Source: Glossina fuscipes (lineage: Eukaryota > Arthropoda > Insecta > Diptera > Glossinidae). Taken from it: a DNA stretch of 64,000 bases. Below are positions 48,701 through 58,860 of this stretch, piece by piece. Numbering within the stretch: position 1 is the stretch's first letter; each line of letters opens with the position of its first letter. The stretch spans positions 1,208,853 through 1,272,852 of the forward strand of contig NW_023998431.1 in NCBI RefSeq assembly GCF_014805625.2, in the 5' to 3' direction. The notes under the pieces were generated by a model, which did not search any database, was not told the origin of the DNA, and saw nothing but the letters and a program-made list of their open reading frames with translations. A program made the position numbers and the translations under genes.

Positions 48701-51700
48701 ACCGTTGAGTTCGATGTATGTAACTAAAAGCTGTTTAAGTTGAAAACTAAATTGATTTCGATTCTACTGATGGTAAGCTAATGTCCATCGATTTTAGTAG
48801 AGAATATGAAAAAAAAATTTTGTTTCAGATCTTAGGATTATATATGGCTCTACAAAATCAAGTATTTTGAAAGCGATTCGAGGTGTTTCGAGAGATTAAA
48901 GCACTTAGCGATAAATTATGTGAACATTTTTTTTAAATGAGTTTCTAAAACTCATGAGTTGGTAAGAGTTTATCGCAATTTGAATATATATCGCAAGCTA
49001 ACTAGAGGATGTGACTAAAGTGAAAAGGAATAGAGAAAAATCATATTAAAATTAAGAATTAATATTTATTTTATAGAATTTCAGGTTTTTTTTTTTTTTT
49101 GATTTTACATAGAGAATGGCAAAGTAGATGGACATTAAGTGCTTGTCTTCGAAGTGTCAAAAAATACTTGCTTACACATATTTATCAATCTATATGTATG
49201 TAGGCAATGTAATTGCATGTTTGGATGTTTAGCGGTTTCTTAGTGTCTCTCCTAGTAATTCACTTTTAAACTCAATAATAATGACTTCTTACTATACAAA
49301 AATCAATGAAAACATTTCTGGCGTACGCATGATGTATGATTGAGTGCCAGGCCCTAAGGTCTTTCTAGATTGTGTGTACTTTATTGTCTGTCTACTACTA
49401 TCTAACTCTTGACTCATACCAACAATTTTGAAGGCATTTTCCGTTTAACTTGAAGAGTTAGTAGTGTATTTGTGTACAATTGTATGAATGTCGGAATGTA
49501 TGCGTACAGGTGTATGCATACTCATGTAGGCTTGCATGTGTGTTTGTGTATTTGTGAATTAATTGAGTGCGTGAATTGATTTCCACTTGTGGTTTACATT
49601 TGATTTTCGCCCTAAAGCAATTCAAGCATCATCGAAACAGCATTTTGTGTATTTGCATTTAACTCACTACACATAGATTTGTGAATATATTTGTGAATTG
49701 TATCGATGAGATCGTTATATAGGGTTTTGACATGTGAATTTGCTTACGAGCAATTCGGTGAGCGTATGTACCGATTTTACTATATATATATATGTATACA
49801 CTTATGTATATAGACACCAAATAAATGGAAAGCTAAAATATAATTATTATGTATAGGCATAAGCATAGTGAAGCATAGTTTCATATTTATTTTCAAATGT
49901 TTTTAAGAAAATGATTAATTATATTATTAAATTTATTTTTATAAATCTCGAAGGCCCCTTAATAATAATACCTATAATAGAGACGTAGAATTAAATGATT
50001 TTATTTATTATCGGTGTTTGTTATAATTGTAACCTAAAGAGATAAATATTAGATAAACTGCAATTTTTATACACAAGTATCCGTACGGAGTCGACATAAA
50101 CTTATACACGACTAGTTGTCACCTGAAATCGTGATTGTGATCTCTAAAACTCATCTGTAGTTCCCATGCATATTTTAGGTAGGAAAGGTGTGATAATTAG
50201 AAACGTAACTTTTAGTATTGTTTACATAGAATACTAAGATAAGTTGAAAAACGTATTAATTTCTTTATGACATTTGTAGAATTATGTAGAATATTTGCGG
50301 TTTAGGAAAAATCGAATGTTATCTCATCTTTTGCTACAATTCTCGTAGAAGTTGTTAAAAATTTATTATTGCGTTTGTAACGTTCCGAAGGGCGCATCGG
50401 AAATTCGCTGTATACCCTTAAACATATTCTTTATGGGACTCTGACGACTTCCGATTGCTTCTCGATTCGTTAATGGCCACAGAATGCCGAAATGCGTATT
50501 TGTATTGCGAGATCAATGCACAGTCAAAAATATCTTCTAACGCTGAAGATGTATTCCAAATAATGTTGCCTCATCTCACGCCGAACGGTACAATCAAAAA
50601 TTTTAAAATATGTAACACGCTCTGATTGAGTTAAACTCTTTTCAATTCTATGATGTCGAATCAATTTGTGCTAAATCGTTCGATGCAAACCTTTTCGTAA
50701 GTATGTTTACAACTACCAGCGCAATGAAAAGAATGATGTGCATTATGTGAGCAGAAATTTGCATCAATAGAAAAGCATAGAGTTTGAAAAGTGGTGTAAC
50801 GTTAAATGATTTATGTTAATAGTTTATCTAATTGAAATTTATTTTGCAAGCAAACTCTCTAGGTAAGTGTTGATGTAAATAAATTATAAATAGTCTTATG
50901 CAACTTATCTTCCACCCACCCTGTTGGCATCAGAGTCCGAAAATTTATTTTCTTGTAAAAAGAATATTTGAAGAGTGCATTGATTCTATTCAAACTCACG
51001 GATAAAGCAACATTATTGTTGGTGTTGTGAACAGGTATTAGTTATTCACCGAACAAACGTAAACATTGCTTCTGATTGGCTGAATTAAGCTAACACGGTG
51101 CGTCCGATATCGGACGATTATTCTTTGCTTGTACGGAAGCGGTAGCTTAAACCGAAAATTTGGTATAAAAATTGCAGAAAATATATGTGTTTGGCATAAG
51201 GGCGCTTCGTTTTGGTTTGCACGTTTTGAGTTTAGGTCATATTGCTTCTTCTGTTCTTTATCACCTTTGTTCCTTTGATTTGACTCTGAAATTGTACACG
51301 TTTCAAAAATCATTTCACATTATGAAGGTTTTTTTCGTCACATTTGACCCGTAGTTGGTTTTTTAAGGGACTTATAATTGATCATCATCATATTTTTTTT
51401 TTTTTTTTCTATTGCTCATTAGACTGCATTTTGGCAACCCAAAATGGGTCTACTTTCCAATTTTTGATATTGAAGTTTACAAATTCTTCCAAGACGAGCG
51501 CTAATAACGTAAATTCAGGTGTTTTGGGAAACCGCTTTTCCGCTTTTGTCTACAAATGCAAGTAGAATAATGTAGGCGTAGAAAAATTAATTCAGAGACG
51601 CGAAAGACGACGACTGATGGGAACAATATATTGAATGTAATTTGCGAATATTTCGCAGTTAGTAAGGGAAAATTCCTTCTTGGAATCCCTACCCGAACGT

Positions 51701-52370
51701 GTCATAATTATAAAAAACAAAAAAAGAAGCTCTTAACCAAACATCGGAAATTTTGCTTAAATTGTATTCTGCATTTTTTCCGTAATAATTTGCCGAATCA
51801 TTTAGAAATTTTGCTATATACTCGAACAGTTCATTATTCTGCTTGTCAAAGAGTTAAGTTGCGTGTGTTTTCAGTTTAAAATTGAAATTAACTAAAAAAA
51901 GTTAATTATCCGTAAATAATAATTTGTTTGTTTGGTTTTGGGGGCTGCTAACATAATTGTTATATAATAAGACTATAAAAGTATCAGCAAACAAGTAGCA
52001 TTAGTCACATACATGTATATTTGCACATGAGTATACATTCATTCATATGTAAGTTTTATTATATACGGACATACCTGAAAGGCAAATCTGCTTAAACATA
52101 CAGTCATACAGCTCGCTCATATACCAAATGCTAAATTAATTGTGGCTTACAATGTAAAAGACAAATATTAACTTTTGGTTTTAGTGTGGTTTTTAGTTCT
52201 GATGCAAATTGTACATAAATTATGACATTTTCAGGCAGTAAGATATACATGCATTCATATATACATCTATATGTACGAGTATGCTACGAGTAGTACATTT
52301 AAATACGTAACCGTACTCACATATAAACAAATGGCAAACAAGGTGTCCTAACCAATAGTTGGGTTTTTAG
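48701..52370. other. non-coding DNA, no gene seen
   Basis: AT-rich sequence with TATATA and ATACAT-type short repeats around 49780-49810 and 52240-52290. Frames at 51038-51565 are low-complexity or motif-free. Confidence 0.5.
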
Positions 52371-52398
52371 CTATAACATGAGTTGTAAACATTTGTCG
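52371..52398 (+). other. candidate 28-nt microexon
   Basis: The acceptor GGGTTTTTAG ends at 52370, with a perfect consensus branch site CTAAC (52348-52352) about 20 nt upstream. A donor GGTAAGTG starts with GT at 52399. The 28 nt include ATG and code for MSCKHLS before the donor. It could be a real microexon, a 5' exon or chance; 28 nt is too short for coding evidence. Confidence 0.22.
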
Positions 52399-52432
52399 GT
52401 AAGTGAGTGTCTTTCGTTTTGTTTGTTTGTTT

Positions 52433-52433
<1 letters not shown>

Positions 52434-52481
<48 letters not shown>
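52434..52481. repeat. 48-base poly-T tract
   Basis: An uninterrupted run of 48 T preceded by three GTTT units. It is far longer than other runs in the window (mostly 10-20). Length in such a run may be inaccurate in any assembly. Confidence 0.95.
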
Positions 52482-52482
<1 letters not shown>

Positions 52483-52814
52483 TTTTATTTTTCTTTTTTG
52501 GTGCATATTTTTCCATCTGTATATAGCTGCAATAAGCTTAAAATTATGAGCTTGTTAGCTAACAATGCACGCAAACAGACAGACAATTCTTATGTTTTTA
52601 GCTTTGTATACAAAGTTATTTTGTAAATTTTGCATATTTTTCCTTTATATCAGTATGGATACATATACCTATATGTATACAAATGTATACATATATATAT
52701 GGATATATGTATAGCTTTCAATGGATGTGCACTTGCATTTTAATGTATATGTTTAATGCATGTGCACATATGTATTTTAGTTATCAACTCTATTTATTTT
52801 AACAATTTGTCTCC

Positions 52815-52853
<39 letters not shown>

Positions 52854-53175
52854 AATATGTATGTATTCCACATATTTATTGGAATAAATTGTGTAAAATT
52901 TCACCAGAGCAATATTTTCATTATGTTACTTCCGAGTTTATACGTTATGTGGTTCTTTGTTGTGTATACTTTGTATTATAAAATTGGAGTGCAACAAATT
53001 TATGAGCTTAAATCTATACGTATGCGCTTATTCAATTGTAAATTATTTTAGTGTCTATGTTTGTTTGCCTCTTACATTTCCATTTATGGTTAAACTTCAA
53101 TATATTTCACTTATAAACACAGTTCGCTTAGTTATATAATATCATTGCATATAAAGCATATACTGATCACAATGA

Positions 53176-53176
53176 C

Positions 53177-53211
<35 letters not shown>

Positions 53212-53235
53212 TAATAACAAAAGCAACGAAAATAA
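53176..53235. repeat. AAT microsatellite
   Basis: About 12 consecutive ATA/AAT units followed by ACAATAATAACAAAAG interruptions. Confidence 0.9.
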
Positions 53236-53539
53236 AAATAATATTATTAAAAAAAAAAAATAATAATAATGCGCTACACCTAGCTGCTGTATATATACAC
53301 CGTGAAGGGCAACCTCGTTCGTATTGTTCGTAGAAAACATTTATTTATTATCGGAAATAGATAAGATCCATTGGGCCCGTTAATGTGCTTGTCGATGTCG
53401 TACAAGCTCTTGACAAAATTAATTACATATAGTTTGTGTAATCATTGCGTCATGAAGAATAATATAATCACAAATGAAGAGATAGAACGCATTAAGGGAA
53501 CACAACGATGCAAAGAGTAAAGGTCAAGTCATAAACAAA

Positions 53540-54500
53540 ACAATTTAAGTATGACATAAATTGAATACATGAAAGCATTTGATTCGATGCCGCAAGACTG
53601 CCCACTGCAAGGCTTGCGAATATACAAAATCATCCGAAAGATAATTGAATTTTTAGTGCCGATGGAATATCAGGCTATCGAACGGCTAATGAAATAAGTG
53701 ACCAAATCCCAATTTAAAGAGGGATATCACATGGCCACGCACTGAGTCCATTATAGTTTTGCTTAAGATTGAACATCCTTAGAAGGCAACTGAACGAGAT
53801 GAAAAATGTGATCGGGTACGGGATAGAGAGAGAGAGAGTGAGGATACTTATTCTCAACAATGAAAACCTACATAGAGCAGTAAAAATGATCCATCAATTC
53901 AGTGAAGAGAAATAGAATGGAATTCGGATGAGAAAAGGGAAGATAAAGACCTCAGGCACGGAAACTATGTGAAGACGAAATCTCATTTTCATTTATCACC
54001 GATTACATAGTCGAAAGTTTAAGCAACAATGGAAGCTGTAAATATTTGTGGTTTCTCCAATTAAAAGGCATACTGGCGTGGAAAGTGAAAGAATAAATTA
54101 GAGTCGCCTTTAAAAAGGGTTTAGTGAATAGATTGGAAACTGTGCTCAACTAAAAACACAAATCTAACGCAATTAATAATTAGGCAACATCAGTCTACAT
54201 ATACTTTTTCGGAATAGTGAAATGGAGTAGTGCGGACCTGGATGAAGCAAACTGAGCAACAAAAACGTCCATGTACAACTAAAAAAAGAAGCAACCACCA
54301 GTGCTGCGTTAAAGAACCGATCAATATACCGCGCCAACTCACCGAGCGTGGCATAACAAACCTGCCCAGTGTACATAATGCATATATTAAAGTCTTGAGA
54401 ACATGCTTTCGATCGCAAATACGGTCTCCTATCATAGATATGTTGGTTAAAATATTTATTGTAAAATTCTGCACAATGGTTTTTAGTCGTTTTCTATTTT
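53540..54500 (+). pseudogene. decayed R4/Dong-like LINE, reverse transcriptase to C-terminus
   Basis: Starting near 53560, YMKAFDSMPQDCPLQGLRIYKI matches the RT block with the first catalytic Asp (DYxKAFDSVPHSWLxxxLxxYKI). EGISQGHALSPL (53720-53760 in the next frames) is the QGDSLSPL block. NEMKNVIGYGI, HQFSEEI and MEFG near 53900 correspond to later RT and thumb segments. Around 54200-54400, YFFGIVKWSSADLDEAN and TERGITNLPSVHNAYIKVLR match the segment shared by R4/Dong elements (TFGIVKWSxTDLDxLN and PRxxGGRGLxDxxxxHxxQ). The YADD motif could not be found, and many frameshifts occur. The last 100 codons (54230-54535) stay open. Elements of this clade insert at fixed targets such as rRNA genes or TAA repeats; the AAT array about 300 bp upstream may be relevant. 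Confidence 0.8.
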
Positions 54501-54584
54501 GTCTTTATGAGTTGCAGTGGCCTTGGCGACGCTAACTTCACAACAGTGGCGATATGCTAATTTCATGTGTTGATTAAGCCTTTA

Positions 54585-55190
54585 TTTCTAATGAGGGAAA
54601 AACCTATTTTCAAATCTAACATTTAACTTGAAAAATGCTATGGAATCTTTTCAGCGCTACGCCCAAGAGGTGGTTGCAAAACAGTCATGAAAACACTTCA
54701 TTGATAATCGAAAAGTGAAATTGCAAGAGTTGGCGGACAACTTAAAGATATCTCAAGGCAAAATGTTCTTTATTTTCCGTAAAAATTTGGGCATAAAAAA
54801 GTTGTTCTCTAAGTGAATATCAAATTTGCTCACATGGGTATAGAATGATTGTTTCGCTACTGACTAGTTGACGAACCATGATTCTATAGAAGAAGGATTT
54901 GGTGAAAGCTATACTATGTAAGGCTACGATCTTTATATTTTGATATGCATGTGGTATTCGTTTAAGCGACTTGACCTTGAAAAAGAAAAAAACAATAAAC
55001 GGTGGACATTGTATGAGATGTTCGGTTGGCCCAGAACAAAAAATTAGCTTCAAGTGATGAAGAACAAAACGATCTTTCACCAAGACAATGCGTCAGAGAA
55101 TTTTGCCTTAATTTACTTGTGAGGCAGAGGAGTAAGCAATTCTTTTGAAAGCCAATACTATTTGATCTATTCTTCTTGTGGTTGTTGTGC
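54585..55190 (+). pseudogene. decayed mariner transposase
   Basis: The + strand reads DNRKVKLQELADNLKISQGKMFFIFRKNLGIKKLFSK with a stop at about 54813. This is the N-terminal helix-turn-helix of mariner transposases (D-RxTxxEIAExLxISxGxxxxIxxxxLGxxK). Near 55055-55080, MKNKTIFHQDNA matches the second catalytic block (KKVLFHQDNAxPHT), with the following His missing. The first catalytic block between them is gone, or lies within unreadable sequence at 54820-55050. Stops and frame changes make it inactive. Confidence 0.78.
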
Positions 55191-56029
55191 CCTAGTTATG
55201 AAATTGTTTTTGATTGTAAATAAATCATTCAGTGCGCGAGTAGTAATTAATTTCTACGCATTTGTTATCAGTAGAAATAATGAAATTATGTCCGCAGCTT
55301 GAAATTTTCGTAGAAGTAAATGATCTTTTCGAGTTGTAAAGTGAGTAAAAGAGGGCAAATTGAATCCGCGACCCTCCCTCTAAACTGTTGACCTAACGAT
55401 TACAATTGCATACAAGTTCCTTTTAACACATATTTGTTGTTTAATACTAAATCAATCAATTATTGGAAAATTGAAAGACTGATAATAGAGCAGCAATTAT
55501 TGTTACTTGAACACCAGTATATTATATATGATGTATAAACTTTTTCTATTAATTAAATATTACATATTGATGGGAAAAAATATCGTTTAAATTTAGCTTT
55601 GGCTTCAAACGTGCTATGGCGACTCTGCTCAATTGAGAATAATAATTTTGCGGTGCTACCGTAGCGACACTATTGCTACTAAACTCTGCGGACACTCCAA
55701 AGATCTGATTGCATTAACAAACAAGCAGAAAATCCTAACATTGAAAACGGGAGTTTCAAGAGATAGCTAACATCCTAACAATATCAGAGCTCAGTATATT
55801 TTTTAATTGACGTTAAAAACCTGTTGGATATCGCGCTTATTTACAGCGGCCTCTATTACTATGAACAGAGAATAAGGCAAATTTTTTATTTCAACTTTGC
55901 AGAGAAAATGAAATAATAAAACTATTTTTTTTGGTTAAGTATTGGTGTGTTTGACATCTTTGTAGACTTTCATGTCAATACGTTCAACTATTGTATGAGT
56001 CAGACGTGACGGTAATAAACATAGATAAG
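55191..56029. other. non-coding DNA with a tRNA-like fragment
   Basis: The minus strand of 55358-55425 contains GGGTCGCGGATTCAATTTG, B-box-like but not a good match, with TAATCGTTAGGTCAAC further upstream. It may be a decayed tRNA-derived repeat. The remainder is featureless. Confidence 0.4.
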
Positions 56030-56260
56030 ATGGTTTTTTGTCGTTTGTCATACGTTTGTAAAATAATAATTTCTAACTATCAGGCTAACGAACGCATCAA
56101 TATGGTGGGTCTATGAAAGAACGAGAAATCGCGTGAAGATCGAAAAAACCCCGCCAAAGTCGTTCAAAAAACAAAGCCATGCTGATGAGTTTTTTCGATT
56201 ACCGTGGCGTTATGCCGGGCCACACAGTGAAATGCAGATTTTCAAAGAGTGAATAAAAAT
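56030..56260 (+). pseudogene. mariner transposase fragment
   Basis: Frames read together: KSREDRKNPAKVVQKTKAMLMSFFDYRGVM, near 56120-56215. It corresponds to the family segment VKVMLTVFFDYRGVVHHEF before the second catalytic block. A G-H-T-V-KCRFSK tail follows. The fragment is short, but the FFDYRGV block is characteristic. Confidence 0.68.
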
Positions 56261-56479
56261 GTACTTGTCTTTTTCAATATGCCGATGTGCACCGAAAGCA
56301 TCGATATGTTTGTAACATAATCGAAATTCGACTGAGTGATACACACTCTTGAAGAATGCAATGTTGCAAAATGTGTATTTAGTCCCCCATATTATTGACC
56401 GATATTTAATATATATAAAAAGTGTACAAATAAGTTGCTTCCGTTTATTGCTTAAATTCGACTTTGATTAAAATATAAC

Positions 56480-56960
56480 TGCTACAAAGCTTAATAATCG
56501 ATATATGCATAATTATATTTTTTTATAGTCTTTTGCCAATTAGTGGGCAACTTATGGATGACCCAGCGGTAGGAATTTGTCGGTTTGGAGGCGATGTAAT
56601 TTTCGAGTCATTTTCGCAAGTCTTCAACGTCTGCGAATCGTTCACGTGTTAGATATGACTGCATCGATCTAAATAAGTGGTAATGGGAAGGGGCCAAGTC
56701 TGGAGAATACAGTGGGTGCGATAAAATTTCTCAGTCTAAGCTGAAAATTATTTTCTTTGGCCTTCGCCAGATCAGGTACGTCTTATAAAGTAATCGATTT
56801 CAGAGCAAGATATTACTTTGTACACCTAATAGTCTTTTTCTTGATTCGGTTCGGCAATTTTATTAAGAAAGTAATGACGGCCAAGCTTTCCGTTTCAAAT
56901 TAGTTCTAAAATTTCACGAGAAAGGGTAGTTTAGACATTTCTTTTTTTGCAAATATGGGC
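56480..56960 (-). pseudogene. mariner transposase C-terminal fragment, minus strand
   Basis: The minus strand gives LSHPLYSPDLAPSHYHLFRSMQSYLTRERFADVEDLRK (56610-56730) and then an ASKPTNSYRW-IHKLPTNWQKTIK stretch (about 56520-56590). This matches the third catalytic block PPYSPDLAPSDYHLFRSM followed by the C-terminal segment. The catalytic Asp of PSD is now His. It faces the fragment at 56030-56260 across about 220 bp, in opposite orientation. Confidence 0.85.
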
Positions 56961-58489
56961 GACTTAATCTATCGGCTTCTTGAATTTAACTTTACTAGAA
57001 CGCTGTGCAAAAATTCTTAATTAATTTGATGAGGAACAGGAAGCTAAGGAAAAATAGATAGACATGACCATATCGGTTACTACATTTTGGACAATAATAA
57101 TATATGAGAACGCGATGCATGTTGCAATAAATTTCGAGCATTTGTGAAATTTAATACACCTTCTGTCGCGAATATAGTCAGTAGTTTGATTTTTAAATGT
57201 ATATTTTTAATAGGATATCTTTCGAAAATATATAAGATTTTTTACTAACGTCATATGTCATTACATTTTCCTTCTAATTCAATAATATTTTCTGTCCACT
57301 ATGTGGTTGGTTTGTTGAAACCACCTACCGGCGATGTCTCATTCATTCAGTATATCTTAACCATATGCAAGTAAAAATAGGGCCGCAATTGTTATAAATG
57401 ATCTTGTTCGGCAAATAGTAGAAAAGGAACAAAAGACGTCACTATAGTTTCCAAAAACGTCTCCTCATGAAGAACAACTATGCATTCTTCACTTCTTTAA
57501 CATCAAATAAACTAAAAGCGATGTAGCAGCATAAGCTCGAAGGAAGAAAATTAAAATCGAAAAATTTCAAAGAGCATTGGAATAACATTCAAGGGATATC
57601 TTTTTTTAATAAGTAATAGCGCGTTGAATGAGGCGATAATTACTGAAAATTTAATATTAAAATTTAAATATTTCAACTCTGTGTTGCTGTTGTACTTTAT
57701 CAAAAAAATAATAAAAAAAAAATAATAATAATAATAATGTGTACTGTTATGTCTAGTTGTTTACTACCACACATATAAACAATAAATTTTTATTAAATTT
57801 TTTTTATGATTCTTTAAAATCATCTTGCACAGACACCTATGTATACTGACAATACTCCCATAAAATAATATATATAAAAACAAAACACCAAAAACTACTA
57901 AACGTTGCATTAAACAATGAATGACTTTTTCCCATAAAATAGAAGAAAGAAAGGAAAAAAAAAAAAAAAACGAAAAAAGCAGAAACACGAAGGAAGAAAA
58001 AAAGGTAAATAATTCACTTAAAATCAAATAAAATTTAATTTACTTTCAACGGAAATGCACACAAGACCACTTATGTTGGCAATGAAACTAACTTCCTGTT
58101 AGATGTTTAACGGTTATACAAACACAAGTGTACATAGACACATACAAATATGTGTATATATAAAAATATGGAGCTATTTTAAATAAAAAGCAGGTATTGT
58201 GTAAAATGTTGTTTCGTGTCTCTGAAACGAAGACCAGCAAAACATATCTCGTGAAGCGAGGAAGGAGTGAAATGGTAAATACTCCCTTAAGGTTAGCTAT
58301 TCTGTTAGTATGTCTTTTACCATCTTTGTGCGTCCTTTTCAAATTTTTATGTATTTTGTTGTTGTTGTTGTTGTCTATATGTGTACTATATGTCTTTGAG
58401 TTTTTTTTTTTCTTGTTTTTTTAATGCAAAAATTTAAACAATATCGTAGAGTTACGAAGAGCTGTATGAGATGGAGGGTGGCGCCCCCG
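56961..58489. other. non-coding DNA, no gene seen
   Basis: AAT and A-rich tracts at 57700-57740 and 57958-57970, and a TTG run at 58355-58373. No supported gene. Confidence 0.5.
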
Positions 58490-58505
58490 CCCCCCCCCCC
58501 CCCCC
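58490..58505. repeat. 16-base poly-C run
   Basis: Sixteen C preceded by GCGCCCCCG and followed by GCG. Long C runs are rare in this AT-rich sequence, and nothing else here resembles it. Confidence 0.9.
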
Positions 58506-58607
58506 GCGTTAGAGCAGTCAGTTACAATAATATCTGCATTTAAGCTTTAAAATAAAGCTGAATATGTTGTTATGCGTATATACTTCATTTTATATCAAGG
58601 ACTCTAG

Positions 58608-58856
58608 ACGGTTGCAGTCAGTCAGCTAGCCATCGCACAACAGGTGACCAAGCGCGCTCGCAAAAGACAAATGTCTGCTTCCTGTTACAATAGTAGTAAC
58701 TGCAACAACAACAACAACAATATTGAAAGGTTGCTAAACAACCTCAGACTTAATCCTTATGATATTCATGAACCATCTTCGCCGCTACCGCGGTACCTAA
58801 TAGTGGATTGCCATACACACGCACACGTGCGCACACATATCCACGCCTTCGCCTGA
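58608..58856 (+). CDS. candidate coding exon with asparagine run
   Basis: An open frame of 82 codons to a TGA at 58856; the first ATG is at 58671 in an acceptable context (AGACAAATGT). From that ATG it encodes MSASCYNSSNCNNNNNN, then IERLLNNLRLNPYDIHEPSS, PLPRYLIVDC and a His/Thr-rich end from a CACACG tract. Polar Asn runs are common in fly regulatory proteins, and GC content (about 48%) is well above the surroundings. A TCAGTCAGC stretch at 58618-58626 resembles an insect initiator or acceptor. I do not recognise the protein, cannot place a strong splice donor, and it may end in chance codons after PLPR. Confidence 0.4.
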   Translation, partial: TVAVSQLAIAQQVTKRARKRQMSASCYNSSNCNNNNNNIERLLNNLRLNPYDIHEPSSPLPRYLIVDCHTHAHVRTHIHAFA

Positions 58857-58860
58857 AATA

